49,511 nt of DNA, from positions 1-49,511 of the forward strand of contig JAISNP010000054.1 in the NCBI GenBank assembly GCA_031276175.1, in the 5' to 3' direction. Under the pieces are notes generated by a model. The model saw nothing but the letters and a program-made list of their open reading frames with translations, was not told the DNA's origin and searched no databases. Below, in pieces: positions 1 through 9,163 of this stretch (the stretch's first letter is position 1; each line of letters starts with the position of its first letter). This stretch comes from Tannerella sp. GTDB taxonomy: Bacteria > Bacteroidota > Bacteroidia > Bacteroidales > Tannerellaceae. The translations under genes and the position numbers were made by a program.

Positions 1-1
1 C

Positions 2-130
2 GAAGCGTTGCGGTTTGTCGGGATGCCCAATTCCATTGCCGCCAATATGCGTCAAATCATTTACGGAGGGATACTGATTTTTATGATGTTCAGGTACAGT
101 AGAGGATTTGAATATAAAATCAATAAATAA
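2..130 (+). CDS. C-terminal end of a LivM-like ABC transporter permease (partial)
   Basis: The window opens inside a reading frame that ends at a TAA at 128-130, leaving 42 residues. The tail contains one hydrophobic segment (IIYGGILIFMMF) preceded by ALRFVGMPNSIAANMRQ. This matches the usual end of LivM/LivH-type branched-chain amino-acid permeases, where a short NxRQIIYG-like stretch leads into the last membrane helix. The usual RPxGL ending is here YSRGF. The start lies outside the window, and no livG/livF ATPase gene follows, so either the cassette is arranged differently or it was cut here. Frame and stop are seen directly; the family call is inference from about 40 residues. Confidence 0.5.
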   Translation, partial: EALRFVGMPNSIAANMRQIIYGGILIFMMFRYSRGFEYKINK

Positions 131-482
131 TAGATAAAACCAATGGAAAAGTGTTGCTATCCGGAGTGTATGATGCGGCGCAAAACTATAAGTTATTGAC
201 CGATATGTCATCAACTTCGCCGATGTTCCGGTTTTCGAGAGTTCAGTAGTTTTGAACAGTCAACCAAAACAATAATTGTATCTTTGAAGCAAAAAATATA
301 AGAATATGACACAAGACACTGTCATCAAACTGTTTGATAGGGCAACCGCATCAAAAGCGTTTCCGCAAGGTTAAGATAAGGAGAGTATGGAGGAAGAAAG
401 AAGATGGAAAGTCCCCTCTTCACCCAAAGTTTGCGATGGCACATGACATTCTTAGCCCGATAAACTAATTTTGTCGAACTAC
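131..482. other. gene-poor stretch with decayed coding remnants
   Basis: No intact gene is seen here. A TATCTTTG box (279-286) with a TTTG at 251-254 resembles a Bacteroidota promoter, though the 24-base spacer is longer than usual. It precedes a 22-codon frame (306-374) whose start, MTQDTVIKLFD, resembles the first residues of BRO/antirepressor-like proteins before a TAA ends it. This looks like a promoter with the stump of a lost gene. The remaining bases show nothing recognisable. Confidence 0.35.
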
Positions 483-488
483 TTAATA

Positions 489-536
489 TGTATATCGAAT
501 ATGATCCCTCAACCGGCTAAAAGCCGCAATCCTCAT
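489..536. repeat. dispersed hairpin repeat, copy 1
   Basis: This copy contains CGGCT-AAA-AGCCG, a perfect five-base-pair hairpin, preceded by TATATCGAATATGATCCCTCA and followed by CAATCCTCAT. The same module occurs at about 42766-42792, 44916-44962 and 45465-45490, where the loop is GAA instead of AAA and the stem is kept. It lies just beyond the 3' end of the RND operon's tolC gene, so it could act as a transcript end or simply be a mobile palindromic repeat. Confidence 0.6.
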
Positions 537-565
537 TCCCTCACATTCCGTAACCCCGCTTACTC

Positions 566-1978
566 TTACAGCCCGCCCGCCGCTTTCCGGTAATACGTTT
601 CATGGAGGCGTCGGTTGATGCGTGCGTCAATCATTTCCAGCCATGCCTGTTGCCACAGGGTTTGGGCTTCGAGGTAGTCGGCCAGCGTCTCCATACCTGC
701 TTCGTAATGATTGCGGCTCGTCTTCATGTTTTCTTCCGCCTGTTCCAGTGCACGGGCGGTCAGGGCTATTTCCAGTTCGGATTCTTCGTATTTGTCCAGC
801 GCCTGCCGCAGTTCAAGTTCCATTTTTTCGTTCAGGTCGTCGCGCTGTAATTGCATAATTTGTTTGTCGGTTTTGGCGGCGCGGATTTTGTTCAGCCCTT
901 CTCCCCAGTGGAAAACGGGTATCCTGACGGAAAGCAGTGCGGAAAACGACGTTTTGTCGACAAGCGGCGTACCGTTCAGTTGAAATCCTTGCATATAGCC
1001 GTAATTGGCCGTGATGCCCACATTCGGCAGAAAATCGCTGCGAACCAGTTTTACCTGCTGATTTTTCAGTTCGATTTGTTTTTCCAGAATCGAATATTCG
1101 GGACGTGCGGTGAAATCGGTCGTGCGCGAAATCTCCGCATGATTCTCGTCGAGCGATTCGGCAAGTTCGATTTCCGAAACAAGCGGCAAACCCATAATCC
1201 GGCAAAGGTTCATTCTCGACAGACGGATGGCATTCTCCGCCTGTTGCAACTGCAACTCCGCCCTGTTGACTTGTATCCTCACTTTGAGCACATCGTTTTT
1301 TGTTTTCATGCCGGCCTTGCAGGCATCTTCTACGTTACGCAGGAGTTCGTTCGCTACTTCCCGGAAGGCGACGGCGACTTTTCGCGACTCGACCGCTTTC
1401 AGGTGCAGCCAGTATGCCTCGTCGGTTTCGACAATGATTTCCGAACGGACAAGGCGCCTGTTCAGGCGGGCAATGTCTTTCCCGACCAGCGACATTTTGT
1501 AGGCGGACACGATTTTGCCGCCCATGAAAACAGGCTGCTCGGCGCGAATACCTGCAAAATACGTACCGTCGAGACCGAGATCGAATTTCATGCCGGGGAA
1601 ATACGCATATTGCCCGAACACAGGCTTTCCGTCGGCCCCAATCACGGGAGTACCGTCGGGTTTCGTCAGGAGATTGGGTTTTAACTGCCCCGTGGCGGGA
1701 TCGGGCACAAAGGTCGGCAGGTAATTTCCCTCGACGGATTTGCTCATGCGTGCAGTAGTGTAAATATACGCGCCCGAAACCGATATTCGGGGAAAGAAAT
1801 TGGCGCGATAGCCATTTGATTCGTAGCCTGCCTTTTCTTCTGTCTTTTCGGCGACGGCAATCGCTTTGTTGTTTTGCCACGCTTTTTCGCGACATGCTTC
1901 GAGCGTCCACTTCTGTTGCGCCCGGACGCTTATGCAGCAAAGGGCTAAAGCCGGCAACAGGAATTTTATTTTATACAT
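566..1978 (-). CDS. TolC-family outer membrane efflux protein (RND partner)
   Basis: This is an outer membrane channel protein of about 470 residues that would form the exit duct of the RND pump encoded just upstream. The start at 1978 gives MYKIKFLLPALALCC...VRAQQ, a good signal peptide cleaved before QQKWTLEACREKAWQNN, which is the typical first helix of TolC-family proteins. A start at 2008 would put eleven extra polar residues in front of the signal and is less likely. The body has two long helical OEP repeats, for example around LELRQALDKYEESELEIALTA and near the C-terminus EAQTLWQQAWLEMIDARI. The gene overlaps the pump gene by 8 bases and is the last of a three-gene operon. Substrate cannot be told from the sequence. 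Confidence 0.9.
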   Translation of the reverse strand: MYKIKFLLPALALCCISVRAQQKWTLEACREKAWQNNKAIAVAEKTEEKAGYESNGYRANFFPRISVSGAYIYTTARMSKSVEGNYLPTFVPDPATGQLKPNLLTKPDGTPVIGADGKPVFGQYAYFPGMKFDLGLDGTYFAGIRAEQPVFMGGKIVSAYKMSLVGKDIARLNRRLVRSEIIVETDEAYWLHLKAVESRKVAVAFREVANELLRNVEDACKAGMKTKNDVLKVRIQVNRAELQLQQAENAIRLSRMNLCRIMGLPLVSEIELAESLDENHAEISRTTDFTARPEYSILEKQIELKNQQVKLVRSDFLPNVGITANYGYMQGFQLNGTPLVDKTSFSALLSVRIPVFHWGEGLNKIRAAKTDKQIMQLQRDDLNEKMELELRQALDKYEESELEIALTARALEQAEENMKTSRNHYEAGMETLADYLEAQTLWQQAWLEMIDARINRRLHETYYRKAAGGL

Positions 1979-4900
1979 ACTTGTTCTTGTTGTTCTCATT
2001 CTTTTCAATTTTTATTCCGAAAAATGCGGCATACAATACGGGGACAATGAGCAAGGTGATAATCGAGCCGAACAGCAGGCCTCCCATAATCGTTACCGCG
2101 CCCGCGCCGAACATGTCGTCCGCGACCAGCGGCAACATGCCGAAGATGGTCGTCAGCGAAGCCATCATCACCGGCCGGAAACGCGCGGAGGCGCTGTCGA
2201 GCAAAGCGCGCACCGGCTCTGTTCCACGCGAAATCTGTGCGGCTATTTCATCCATCAACACGATGCCGTTCTTGATCATCATGCCCGTCAGCCCCAGTGC
2301 GCCGACGATGGCCACGAATCCGAACGTTTTGCCCGTAAGGAGTATCGAAATAATCACGCCCGTCATTATAAGCGGGATGCAGCAGAGGATAATAAGCGGT
2401 TTCCTGTAATCGCCGAACAGCATGATCAGAATCGAAATCATCAGGATGACGCCCAGAGGCAGGTTTTTGAACAGGTATTTCATTGCTTGCGAACTGGCTT
2501 TGTATTCGCCTTCCCACTGATACGAATAGCCTTCGGGGATATTTATTTTCTTCACTTCTTCGAGGATGCTTCGGCGGGCGTCTTCCGTGCTGACGCCGAA
2601 AACGGGATTGCCCTGCGCACGCATTGCGCGCTGCCCGTTATAACGAATCACGACGGGGTCTTCCCATACTATTCCGACGCCGTCCGTAGCCTGACTTAAA
2701 GGGACGGTTCCCAATATCGACTCCAGAATATCTTCTTCCGAAACGGCGCCCGTCAGCAGATGCCGGACGGTAGTCCGGTCGAATAGCCCGTTTAGCGAGG
2801 GGATAAGGCCGAAAACAGGCGAACTGTCGAGCGTTTCAACCGGCTTGCCGTCTCGATCCACGCACTTCAGGTATATCGTCCGGCTGTGCGTGCCGTCGTA
2901 GAAAACGCCCACCGGGATGCCGCTCGTAGCAGCCAGCAGAGAAATACCCACATCCTGCCGGCTCAGCCCGATATTACGGGCGACAGGCTGGTTGTATTTT
3001 ACCGACAGGGTCGGCGTCTTCGGCTCCCAGTCCGAATTGACGAGGAAAATGCCGGGACTTTTTTGCATAATCTCTATTGCCTGAGCCGTCAGGTTTCGCA
3101 GGACGGCGGGATCAGGGCCGTTAAATTGCAGTTCGAGGGGATACTGTTTATACATCAGGTTGTAGCGTTTCAGCCGCACGTATGCTTCGGGATAAGCTTG
3201 CGTCAAATGCGCCTGAATCTCTTTCATGCCCGAAACCAGCGCTTCCGGCGATGTGAAATCCACAATCAACTCGCCGTAGGAAAGCGACGGGTCGGCGATG
3301 CTGCGCACCAGATTGTAGCGCGCAGGCGTGCCGCCGACGGAACTCGTGACATGCGCGACGTCTTCACGGCCGAACAGATAGTCTTCTATCTCCGTCAAAC
3401 CGGCTTTTACTTCGGAACTGTTCGTGCCTTCGGGCAGTTTGTATTCGATGTACAACTGGTCGTAGTTCATGTCGGGGAAAAAGCCCTTCGGCAGAAAGCG
3501 GTAGCAGTATGCGCTGGCAGCGACCAGCAGTACGGCGCCGAGCAGGGTTGCGGATTTGTGGCGGAACGTCCAGGACAGCGTCTTCCGCAATGCCCGGTAG
3601 TATTTATTGTCGAACATGTGCTCCGGGTTTTTGTCCGGCTCGATCTTCAGCATAAATCCAGCCTGAATCGGCACCTGCGTCAGCGCCAGCAGCCAGCTCA
3701 GGAGCAGCGACACCGCCAGGACGATAAACAGGTCGCGGACATAAATGCCTGCCGTATCGGGCGAGAGGAAGATGGGGAAAAACGCCAGCACGGCAATCAG
3801 CGTAGCCGCCAGCAGGGGCATCCCCGTTTTCCGCCCGATAGCCGTCAGCGCTTCGCGCCGCGCCGTACCGCGCTTCAAATCCACCAGAATCCCGTCGATA
3901 ATCACTATCGCATTATCTACAAGCATCCCCATCGCCAGCACGAAAGCAGCCAGCGAAACCCGCTGCAACGTGCCGTCGAACAGGTTCAGGATAAAGAACG
4001 AGCCGATGACTACAATCACAAGGCTGCTGCCGATGATGACGCCGCTCTTGAAGCCCATAGTGCACATCAACAGCAGGATGACAATCACCAGCGATGCGGC
4101 AAGGTTCACCATGAAATCGCCGATCGCTTCGTTGACACGTTCGGGCTGGAAAAACACTTTATGATATTCGACGCCTGCGGGGAGACGGGTATTTTTCAGT
4201 TCCTGCAGCCTGATGTCCACCTGCTCGCCGAGTTTGGTAATGTCCGTGCCTTTCTGCGCGGCGACGGCGATTCCGAGCGCGCGCCGGCGGTCGTAGCGCA
4301 TTTCGTTGCGGACAGGCTCTTCGACGGCTTTGACGACGTGCGCAATGTCCCGTATCCGCAACTGGTCGTCTTCATGCCCCTGCAGGATAAGATCGCCTAT
4401 GTCTTCGACCGTCCTGTACTTATCGCCGACCGAAACGCGGAGACGGTTGCCGCCGATGTCGCTGTAACCCGAATAGACGGTTTTGTTTTGCCCGTCCAGT
4501 GTGGCGAGCGCTTCCGCAGGCATCACGCCGAGGGTGGCCATACGGGCTTCGTTCAGCTCTATACGGATACATTCCTGCTGTTCGCCGTAAATATTCACGC
4601 GTGCAATGCCTTCAATGGCCTGTATCTCGCGCTTAATCAGATTTGCGTAGTCGCCATGTTCGCGGTCTGTGTAGCCCTCGGCGGTCAGGGCGTAAAACAT
4701 GCCGTACATGTCGCCGAAGTCGTCCATCACTTCCGGCCGTCCGGCGCCTTCCGGCAAATCGCCCTCCGCATCCGCCACTTTCCGGCGCAACATGTCCCAG
4801 CGCTGCTCCACATCGTCGTTCCCGACAAGGGTAGAAAGCTGGACGGTTATTATCGACACGTCGTGCATCGAGCGGCTCCGGACAAACTCAAGGTCTTTCA

Positions 4901-5123
4901 TCGTGCCGATATGTTTTTCCAGCGCATCGGTGACTTCCAGCTCTACCTGATGTGCCGACGCGCCGGGATAAGTCGTAACGACCAGCGCCTGCTTGACCTT
5001 GATTTCGGGGTCTTCGAGCTTGCTCATGTCGTAGAACGACACTGCTCCGCCCGCCAGCAATGCAAAAATCAGGAAATACACAAGTTTGCTGTTGTCCAGC
5101 GCCCATTTGCCCGCATCTTTCAT
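1971..5123 (-). CDS. RND-family efflux pump, inner membrane subunit (AcrB/MdtB-like)
   Basis: This 1050-residue protein has the usual length of an HAE1-type RND exporter. It has an N-terminal membrane helix (VYFLIFALLAGGAVSF), a large periplasmic porter region, a cluster of membrane helices from about residue 330 including GMLVDNAIVIIDGI (the conserved proton-relay aspartate of transmembrane helix 4), a second periplasmic half, and a final helix bundle with GLTGMMIKNGIVLMDEI. The protein uses the proton gradient to move small molecules from the periplasm or inner membrane to TolC. Its ATG overlaps the stop of the adaptor gene by four bases (ATGA), showing translational coupling. The absence of CusA-type metal-relay residues cannot be judged by eye, so drug versus metal export is left open. 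Confidence 0.93.
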   Translation of the reverse strand: MKDAGKWALDNSKLVYFLIFALLAGGAVSFYDMSKLEDPEIKVKQALVVTTYPGASAHQVELEVTDALEKHIGTMKDLEFVRSRSMHDVSIITVQLSTLVGNDDVEQRWDMLRRKVADAEGDLPEGAGRPEVMDDFGDMYGMFYALTAEGYTDREHGDYANLIKREIQAIEGIARVNIYGEQQECIRIELNEARMATLGVMPAEALATLDGQNKTVYSGYSDIGGNRLRVSVGDKYRTVEDIGDLILQGHEDDQLRIRDIAHVVKAVEEPVRNEMRYDRRRALGIAVAAQKGTDITKLGEQVDIRLQELKNTRLPAGVEYHKVFFQPERVNEAIGDFMVNLAASLVIVILLLMCTMGFKSGVIIGSSLVIVVIGSFFILNLFDGTLQRVSLAAFVLAMGMLVDNAIVIIDGILVDLKRGTARREALTAIGRKTGMPLLAATLIAVLAFFPIFLSPDTAGIYVRDLFIVLAVSLLLSWLLALTQVPIQAGFMLKIEPDKNPEHMFDNKYYRALRKTLSWTFRHKSATLLGAVLLVAASAYCYRFLPKGFFPDMNYDQLYIEYKLPEGTNSSEVKAGLTEIEDYLFGREDVAHVTSSVGGTPARYNLVRSIADPSLSYGELIVDFTSPEALVSGMKEIQAHLTQAYPEAYVRLKRYNLMYKQYPLELQFNGPDPAVLRNLTAQAIEIMQKSPGIFLVNSDWEPKTPTLSVKYNQPVARNIGLSRQDVGISLLAATSGIPVGVFYDGTHSRTIYLKCVDRDGKPVETLDSSPVFGLIPSLNGLFDRTTVRHLLTGAVSEEDILESILGTVPLSQATDGVGIVWEDPVVIRYNGQRAMRAQGNPVFGVSTEDARRSILEEVKKINIPEGYSYQWEGEYKASSQAMKYLFKNLPLGVILMISILIMLFGDYRKPLIILCCIPLIMTGVIISILLTGKTFGFVAIVGALGLTGMMIKNGIVLMDEIAAQISRGTEPVRALLDSASARFRPVMMASLTTIFGMLPLVADDMFGAGAVTIMGGLLFGSIITLLIVPVLYAAFFGIKIEKNENNKNKYV

Positions 5124-6187
5124 AACAGTCCTCCCACGTTGGTTGCGGATACAGGCGACAGGCGTTTTACCTTTTCGCCTTCTCCCAGCGAATGTACGCC
5201 GGCAGTAACCACAATTTCTCCGGCCTTCAATCCTTCGGAAACGACGACCGTCCCGTCGGCATGTAATTCGTGCACGACGACTTTGCGCGCCGTTACGGTA
5301 GAATTATCCGGATTGCAGACCCAGACGGATGATGCCGAATTGATTTCAAACAGGGCTGTGTACGGGATACGGACAAGCTCCGAGGCTTCCGTCCGGTAGC
5401 GGATCGTCACCATCGTCGCCATGCCGGGCGAAGGGGTTTGCCTGTCCCGACCCTTCATTTTCAGCCTTACGGTATACAGTTGGTTCATATTGGCCTTTTG
5501 CGTAATTCCGATCAATTCCAGCGGGAAAATACGGCCGGGATAAACGTCCGCCTCGCAGGAGAAAGATTCGAACCTGTCGCGACGGATATATTCCGCGGAG
5601 GGGATATTGATTTCCACTTCGGGAGCGCCCGCATCAATCATGGAAAGTACGGGCATCCCGGCTCCGACCGTTTCGCCCGCAACGAAAAACCGCTTCTGGA
5701 CGTATCCGTCGAAAGGCGCAACAAGCCGGGTATCGGCCAGGGCGTTTTTGTGGGCATCGTACTTGGCGGCGATTTGTTTCAGCCCGTAGACGGCCTTGTC
5801 GTAATCGTTTTGCGTAACGCTGCCTTTTTCGTACAGCGCGACGATGCGTTCTGCCTCCGCCCTGATTTGCCTGTATTCCGCTTCGGTGGCGGCAAGCTGT
5901 ATTTCGTAATCGCGCGGGTCTATCCCGGCAAGCGTATCTCCTTTCCCGACAAATGCACCCACATTCACACGGATTACGGAAATGGTACCTGCCGCCCGGA
6001 ACGACAAATCGACCTCGGACGCCGCCTTCACTTTTCCGGGGAAAACAACCTTCGGCTGCTCGCCGTAAATCCGGGCGGTATCCGTCTTCACGCTCCGGAC
6101 AATCTCTTCCGTATCTGTTTTTACCTGCGAACAGGCCGTCGCCGCGACGACGAAAACGAATACGGACAAGTCAAACATATTTTTCAT
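5120..6187 (-). CDS. RND efflux periplasmic adaptor (membrane fusion lipoprotein)
   Basis: This adaptor of about 355 residues links the RND pump to TolC. The start at 6187 (MKNMFDLSVFVFVVAATACSQ) gives a short lipoprotein signal with a lipobox ending at Cys, and it lies just downstream of a promoter at 6212-6240. The longer frame reaching 6262 would start upstream of that promoter and is rejected. The order is a beta-barrel/lipoyl half (VDLSFRAAGTISVIRVNVGAFVGKGDTLAGID), a short helical hairpin, the second lipoyl half (TRLVAPFDGYVQKRFFVAGETVGAGMPVLSM), then the membrane-proximal domain ending AGVHSLGEGEKVKRL. It is the first gene of the operon. No regulator gene sits next to it. Confidence 0.92.
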   Translation of the reverse strand: MKNMFDLSVFVFVVAATACSQVKTDTEEIVRSVKTDTARIYGEQPKVVFPGKVKAASEVDLSFRAAGTISVIRVNVGAFVGKGDTLAGIDPRDYEIQLAATEAEYRQIRAEAERIVALYEKGSVTQNDYDKAVYGLKQIAAKYDAHKNALADTRLVAPFDGYVQKRFFVAGETVGAGMPVLSMIDAGAPEVEINIPSAEYIRRDRFESFSCEADVYPGRIFPLELIGITQKANMNQLYTVRLKMKGRDRQTPSPGMATMVTIRYRTEASELVRIPYTALFEINSASSVWVCNPDNSTVTARKVVVHELHADGTVVVSEGLKAGEIVVTAGVHSLGEGEKVKRLSPVSATNVGGLL

Positions 6188-6211
6188 AACTGCGTCATTT
6201 AATGTACATGA

Positions 6212-6240
6212 CAAATATAGGGATAAGATTCGACATACAA
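6212..6240 (-). promoter_or_regulatory. promoter of the RND operon
   Basis: On the minus strand TATATTTG (6219-6212) matches the Bacteroidota -7 box TAnnTTTG, and a TTG at 6240-6238 lies 18 bases upstream as a -33 element. Transcription would begin about 10-20 bases before the adaptor ATG at 6187. Confidence 0.6.
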
Positions 6241-6721
6241 CCGGCGGACGACGGATAAACAAATCCGCATATGCCGTTTTTAGCGTTTTTTGAAAGTATC
6301 AATCCTCCGTCCCGGCTACCGGTTATAAAGATTACGGCTTTCCGCCGGTTGAAGTATCATATCCGATATATACTGTAATGTTATCATGCTGGGAATAAGG
6401 TCTTTTTTGCCTTCCCCGGAAGATTTGGGGAGTTCCCCGGCGGTTGTCCGCCCCGCTTCAAAAAACGGTTTGCGGGTCAAATAAAACCCCGGCAGCGGAA
6501 AAAAGGAAAGCGTGAAAGGAGATTTCTTTAAATTGACGGGCATCGAATCGACACAGGTAAGAAGCCCATCCTCAACCTGTCGCCCCGAACCTGCTTAAAA
6601 ATGAGAAAACACCTAAAGTATGAGTTAGGGGAAACGATTAAAAGCCGGATGGGATAACCAATACCTTATTAAACTTCTAAAAAATTAGATGCGTCAGCCC
6701 TGCTTATTTCCTGTTTCATTT
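6241..6721. other. intergenic region between divergent genes
   Basis: About 480 bases separate the minus-strand efflux operon from the plus-strand zupT gene. A 75-codon minus-strand frame (6316-6543) exists, but it has no recognisable domain, no convincing ribosome site and biased low-complexity composition, so it is not called. A short GGGGAGTTCCCC near 6427 is the only visible symmetry. Nothing else is supported. Confidence 0.4.
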
Positions 6722-6750
6722 TTTGCTGAATGAGGAAAGCATTATTTTTG
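6722..6750 (+). promoter_or_regulatory. promoter of zupT
   Basis: TATTTTTG (6743-6750) fits TAnnTTTG, and a TTTG at 6722-6725 lies 17 bases upstream, slightly shorter than the usual spacing. This places the transcript start after 6750, which rules out the in-frame ATG at 6730 and supports a start at 6763 or 6772. Confidence 0.5.
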
Positions 6751-6762
6751 CAACTAAAATTC

Positions 6763-7575
6763 ATGAATTATATGCAGAATAATATAGTAATACCTCTTTT
6801 ACTTACGCTGTTTGCCGGTTTGGCAACGGTGATAGGCAGTTTGATCGCTTTTCTTTCGAGCCGTACGAACAGGCGTTTACTTTCGTTTTCGCTGGGATTG
6901 TCGGCGGGAGTAATGATTTTCGTGTCGTTTGTCGAACTGTATGCCGAAGCTCAGGCTACGCTAAAGGATTCGGTTGGCGAGAAGGCCGGGATGTGGATAT
7001 GTATGGCAAGTTTTTTTTGCGGGATATTGCTGATAGGTATCATCGACAGGCTTGTCCCGTCGTACGAAAACCCGCACGAGGCGCGCGCACTGGAAGACAT
7101 TCAGGCTTCGCCGTCGAAAGATAGCCGGTTGATGAGAATGGGCGTGTTGACGTCTCTTGCGATTGCAATACACAATTTTCCCGAAGGCATTGCCACGTTT
7201 ATGGCGGCGGTAGAGAATCCGGCGCTGGGCGTGGCCATCGCGATTGCCATTGCCATTCACAACATTCCCGAAGGCATTGCCGTATCGGTGCCGGTGTATT
7301 TTGCGACGGGCGACCGACGGAAGGCTTTCTGGATCTCGTTTCTTTCGGGGATAGCCGAGCCGGTCGGCGCACTGATTGCCTATCTGTTTCTGATGCGGTT
7401 CATGTCTCCTTTCCTGATGGGATGCGTGTTTGCCGTAGTGGCGGGGATTATGGTTTTCATTTCGCTGGACGAACTGCTGCCTGCCGCGCATGAATACGGC
7501 GAACATCATGTGGCCATTTACGGCCTGATTGCAGGAATGGGCATCATGGCGGCGAGTCTTGCCTTGTTATTGTAA
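6763..7575 (+). CDS. zupT: ZIP-family zinc transporter, ZupT-like
   Basis: This is an inner membrane importer of zinc and possibly other divalent metals. The 270-residue protein has about eight hydrophobic segments and both diagnostic metal-site helices, HNFPEGIATF and HNIPEGIAVS, followed by GIAEPVGALIAYL. Those HNxPEG motifs are the binuclear metal centre of ZIP proteins, and the overall order is that of bacterial ZupT. Starts at 6763 (MNYMQNN) or 6772 (MQNN) are both possible; the earlier ATG at 6730 overlaps the promoter. It stands alone: the next gene downstream is separated by a perfect hairpin at 7622-7663. Confidence 0.93.
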   Translation: MNYMQNNIVIPLLLTLFAGLATVIGSLIAFLSSRTNRRLLSFSLGLSAGVMIFVSFVELYAEAQATLKDSVGEKAGMWICMASFFCGILLIGIIDRLVPSYENPHEARALEDIQASPSKDSRLMRMGVLTSLAIAIHNFPEGIATFMAAVENPALGVAIAIAIAIHNIPEGIAVSVPVYFATGDRRKAFWISFLSGIAEPVGALIAYLFLMRFMSPFLMGCVFAVVAGIMVFISLDELLPAAHEYGEHHVAIYGLIAGMGIMAASLALLL

Positions 7576-7621
7576 GCGGGGATATTGCCCGAACCCGGAA
7601 TGTTGCGGGAGAGGGTATGAG

Positions 7622-7663
7622 AGTGTCAAAAAATTGGACAGCAGTGTCCAATTTTTTGACACT
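7622..7663. terminator. perfect 19-bp hairpin, probable bidirectional terminator
   Basis: AGTGTCAAAAAATTGGACA is followed by the loop GCAG and then its exact complement. Read either way, the inner stem TTGGACA/TGTCCAA runs into a run of six T, the layout of an intrinsic terminator. It lies 46 bases after zupT and about 95 bases before the next tolC start. A full 19-bp perfect stem is longer than a terminator needs, so a palindromic operator or small mobile repeat is the alternative. Confidence 0.65.
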
Positions 7664-7757
7664 TGTCGTTTCTCCCCGATTTAACAAAACGCTGTATAAT
7701 AGATTATTGATACCTATGGCACGCTATTTGTATCTTATCTGTGCAAAAAGAGACAAG

Positions 7758-9119
7758 ATGATGAAAAAAGCAGTATTATTATTTCTATTGATGCCCCTTG
7801 GATGGGGAGTGATGCCGACAGCAACGGCTCAGGAAAGGCTATGGACGGCGGATGACTGCATGGGCTATGCGGTAGCAAACAGCCCGGCGGTGCGGAAACA
7901 GCTTTACAAAAACGATACGCATCAAGCGGAGTACAAGGCGGCGGTAGCGTCTTTTTTTCCGAGCTTGACGACCAGCGTGTCTACGCAACACAATTTCGGC
8001 CGCGCGGTCGACCCGGAAACCAATACGTATGTGAACACGACGACCTTCAACAACTACTACGAGGGATATACGTCGCTCCCGCTCTTCGACGGCGGACAGC
8101 TCGTGAATCAGCTGCGTATGGCGAAGGTGAACCGTCAGGCGGGGATGAACGACTTGCAGAAGGCTAAGGACGACCTGGCGCTCGTGACGCTGGAGGCTTT
8201 TGTCAACGTGCTGTACTATCGCGGAACCGTGCGCTTTGCCGCAGAGAAGCGGGAGGAGAGCCACCGACTGTTGTATAAGGTGCGCCGCGAGGAGGAACTG
8301 GGTCTGAAGGGCAGCGCCGACGTGGCGCTCGCCGAAGCGCAGGCTGCCGGAGACGATTATATCCTGGCCAACCAGCAACACTTGTATCACACGGCGATGC
8401 TGAAACTGAAGGAACACATGAACTATCCTTCCGGCGAAACGCTGGAGATCGATACAGCGGTAGCAGCGCCGGAGTTGCTCCCTCATGCCGGCGAACCGGC
8501 GCAGGCTATCTTCGAATCGGCGCAGGCGACGAATCCCACGGCGTTGCAGGCCGGATTCAAGGTGGACATTGCCCGCAAACAACTCCTGATACGCAGGGGG
8601 CAGCTTTTCCCCACCGTCTCGCTCTCGGCGGGCGTTTATACCAGCTACTACAAGAACCTGAAGTCCGAGGTGAAACCGAATGCTTTCGGAACGCAGTTCG
8701 CCAACAATCGCGGCGAGTACGTGAGCCTCAATTTCCGCTTCCCCATGTTCAACGGCTTGACCCGGCTGAAGGAGGTGCGCACGGCGCGCAACCAGATGCG
8801 CATTGCACGTGAGGAACAGACGGAAGTCCTGCGGCAGTTGCAGACTGCTGTCGAACAGTCGCTCGCCGACCGCGACGACTATGCCCTCGAAAGCATCCGG
8901 ATGGAAAAGAAACTGCACGCCGACGAACTGGCTTACCGGCTTACGCTGCGTAAGTTTGAGGAGGGGCTGATGAGTCCGCTCGACGTGCAGACGTGCGCCG
9001 GCACGCTGCTCGAATCGAAAGCCACCTTGCTGCAAAAGCAACTTATGTATCTCCTCAAGTGCAGGCAGGTGGACTATTACAGCGGGAAACCCATCATAAG
9101 GACGCACAACGCACGATAA
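7758..9119 (+). CDS. TolC-family outer membrane protein (ABC-type exporter partner)
   Basis: This outer membrane channel has about 453 residues and is the first gene of a second export cluster. The start at 7758 or 7761 gives MMKKAVLLFLLMPLGWGVMPTATAQ, a clear signal peptide, then ERLWTADDCMGYAVANSPAVRKQLY, the typical first TolC helix. The frame opens upstream at 7617, but that part covers the hairpin at 7622-7663 and is not coding. The helical repeats and conserved FPSLT.S and YVSLNFRFPMFNGLTR strands are seen. The adaptor gene follows after 44 bases. It is distinct from the TolC at 566-1978, so each of the two exporters has its own channel. Confidence 0.9.
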   Translation: MMKKAVLLFLLMPLGWGVMPTATAQERLWTADDCMGYAVANSPAVRKQLYKNDTHQAEYKAAVASFFPSLTTSVSTQHNFGRAVDPETNTYVNTTTFNNYYEGYTSLPLFDGGQLVNQLRMAKVNRQAGMNDLQKAKDDLALVTLEAFVNVLYYRGTVRFAAEKREESHRLLYKVRREEELGLKGSADVALAEAQAAGDDYILANQQHLYHTAMLKLKEHMNYPSGETLEIDTAVAAPELLPHAGEPAQAIFESAQATNPTALQAGFKVDIARKQLLIRRGQLFPTVSLSAGVYTSYYKNLKSEVKPNAFGTQFANNRGEYVSLNFRFPMFNGLTRLKEVRTARNQMRIAREEQTEVLRQLQTAVEQSLADRDDYALESIRMEKKLHADELAYRLTLRKFEEGLMSPLDVQTCAGTLLESKATLLQKQLMYLLKCRQVDYYSGKPIIRTHNAR

Positions 9120-9163
9120 TCGCAACACGATAATTATACACCACAAAATAAAATCGCAACAAC

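Noticed and set aside
5560-5590. tRNA-like GATTCGAACC sequence
   Set aside because: It is inside the RND adaptor coding sequence and no cloverleaf can be formed around it.
6316-6543. 75-codon minus-strand frame between the RND operon and zupT
   Set aside because: No recognisable domain, no promoter or ribosome site, and no signs of coding composition.
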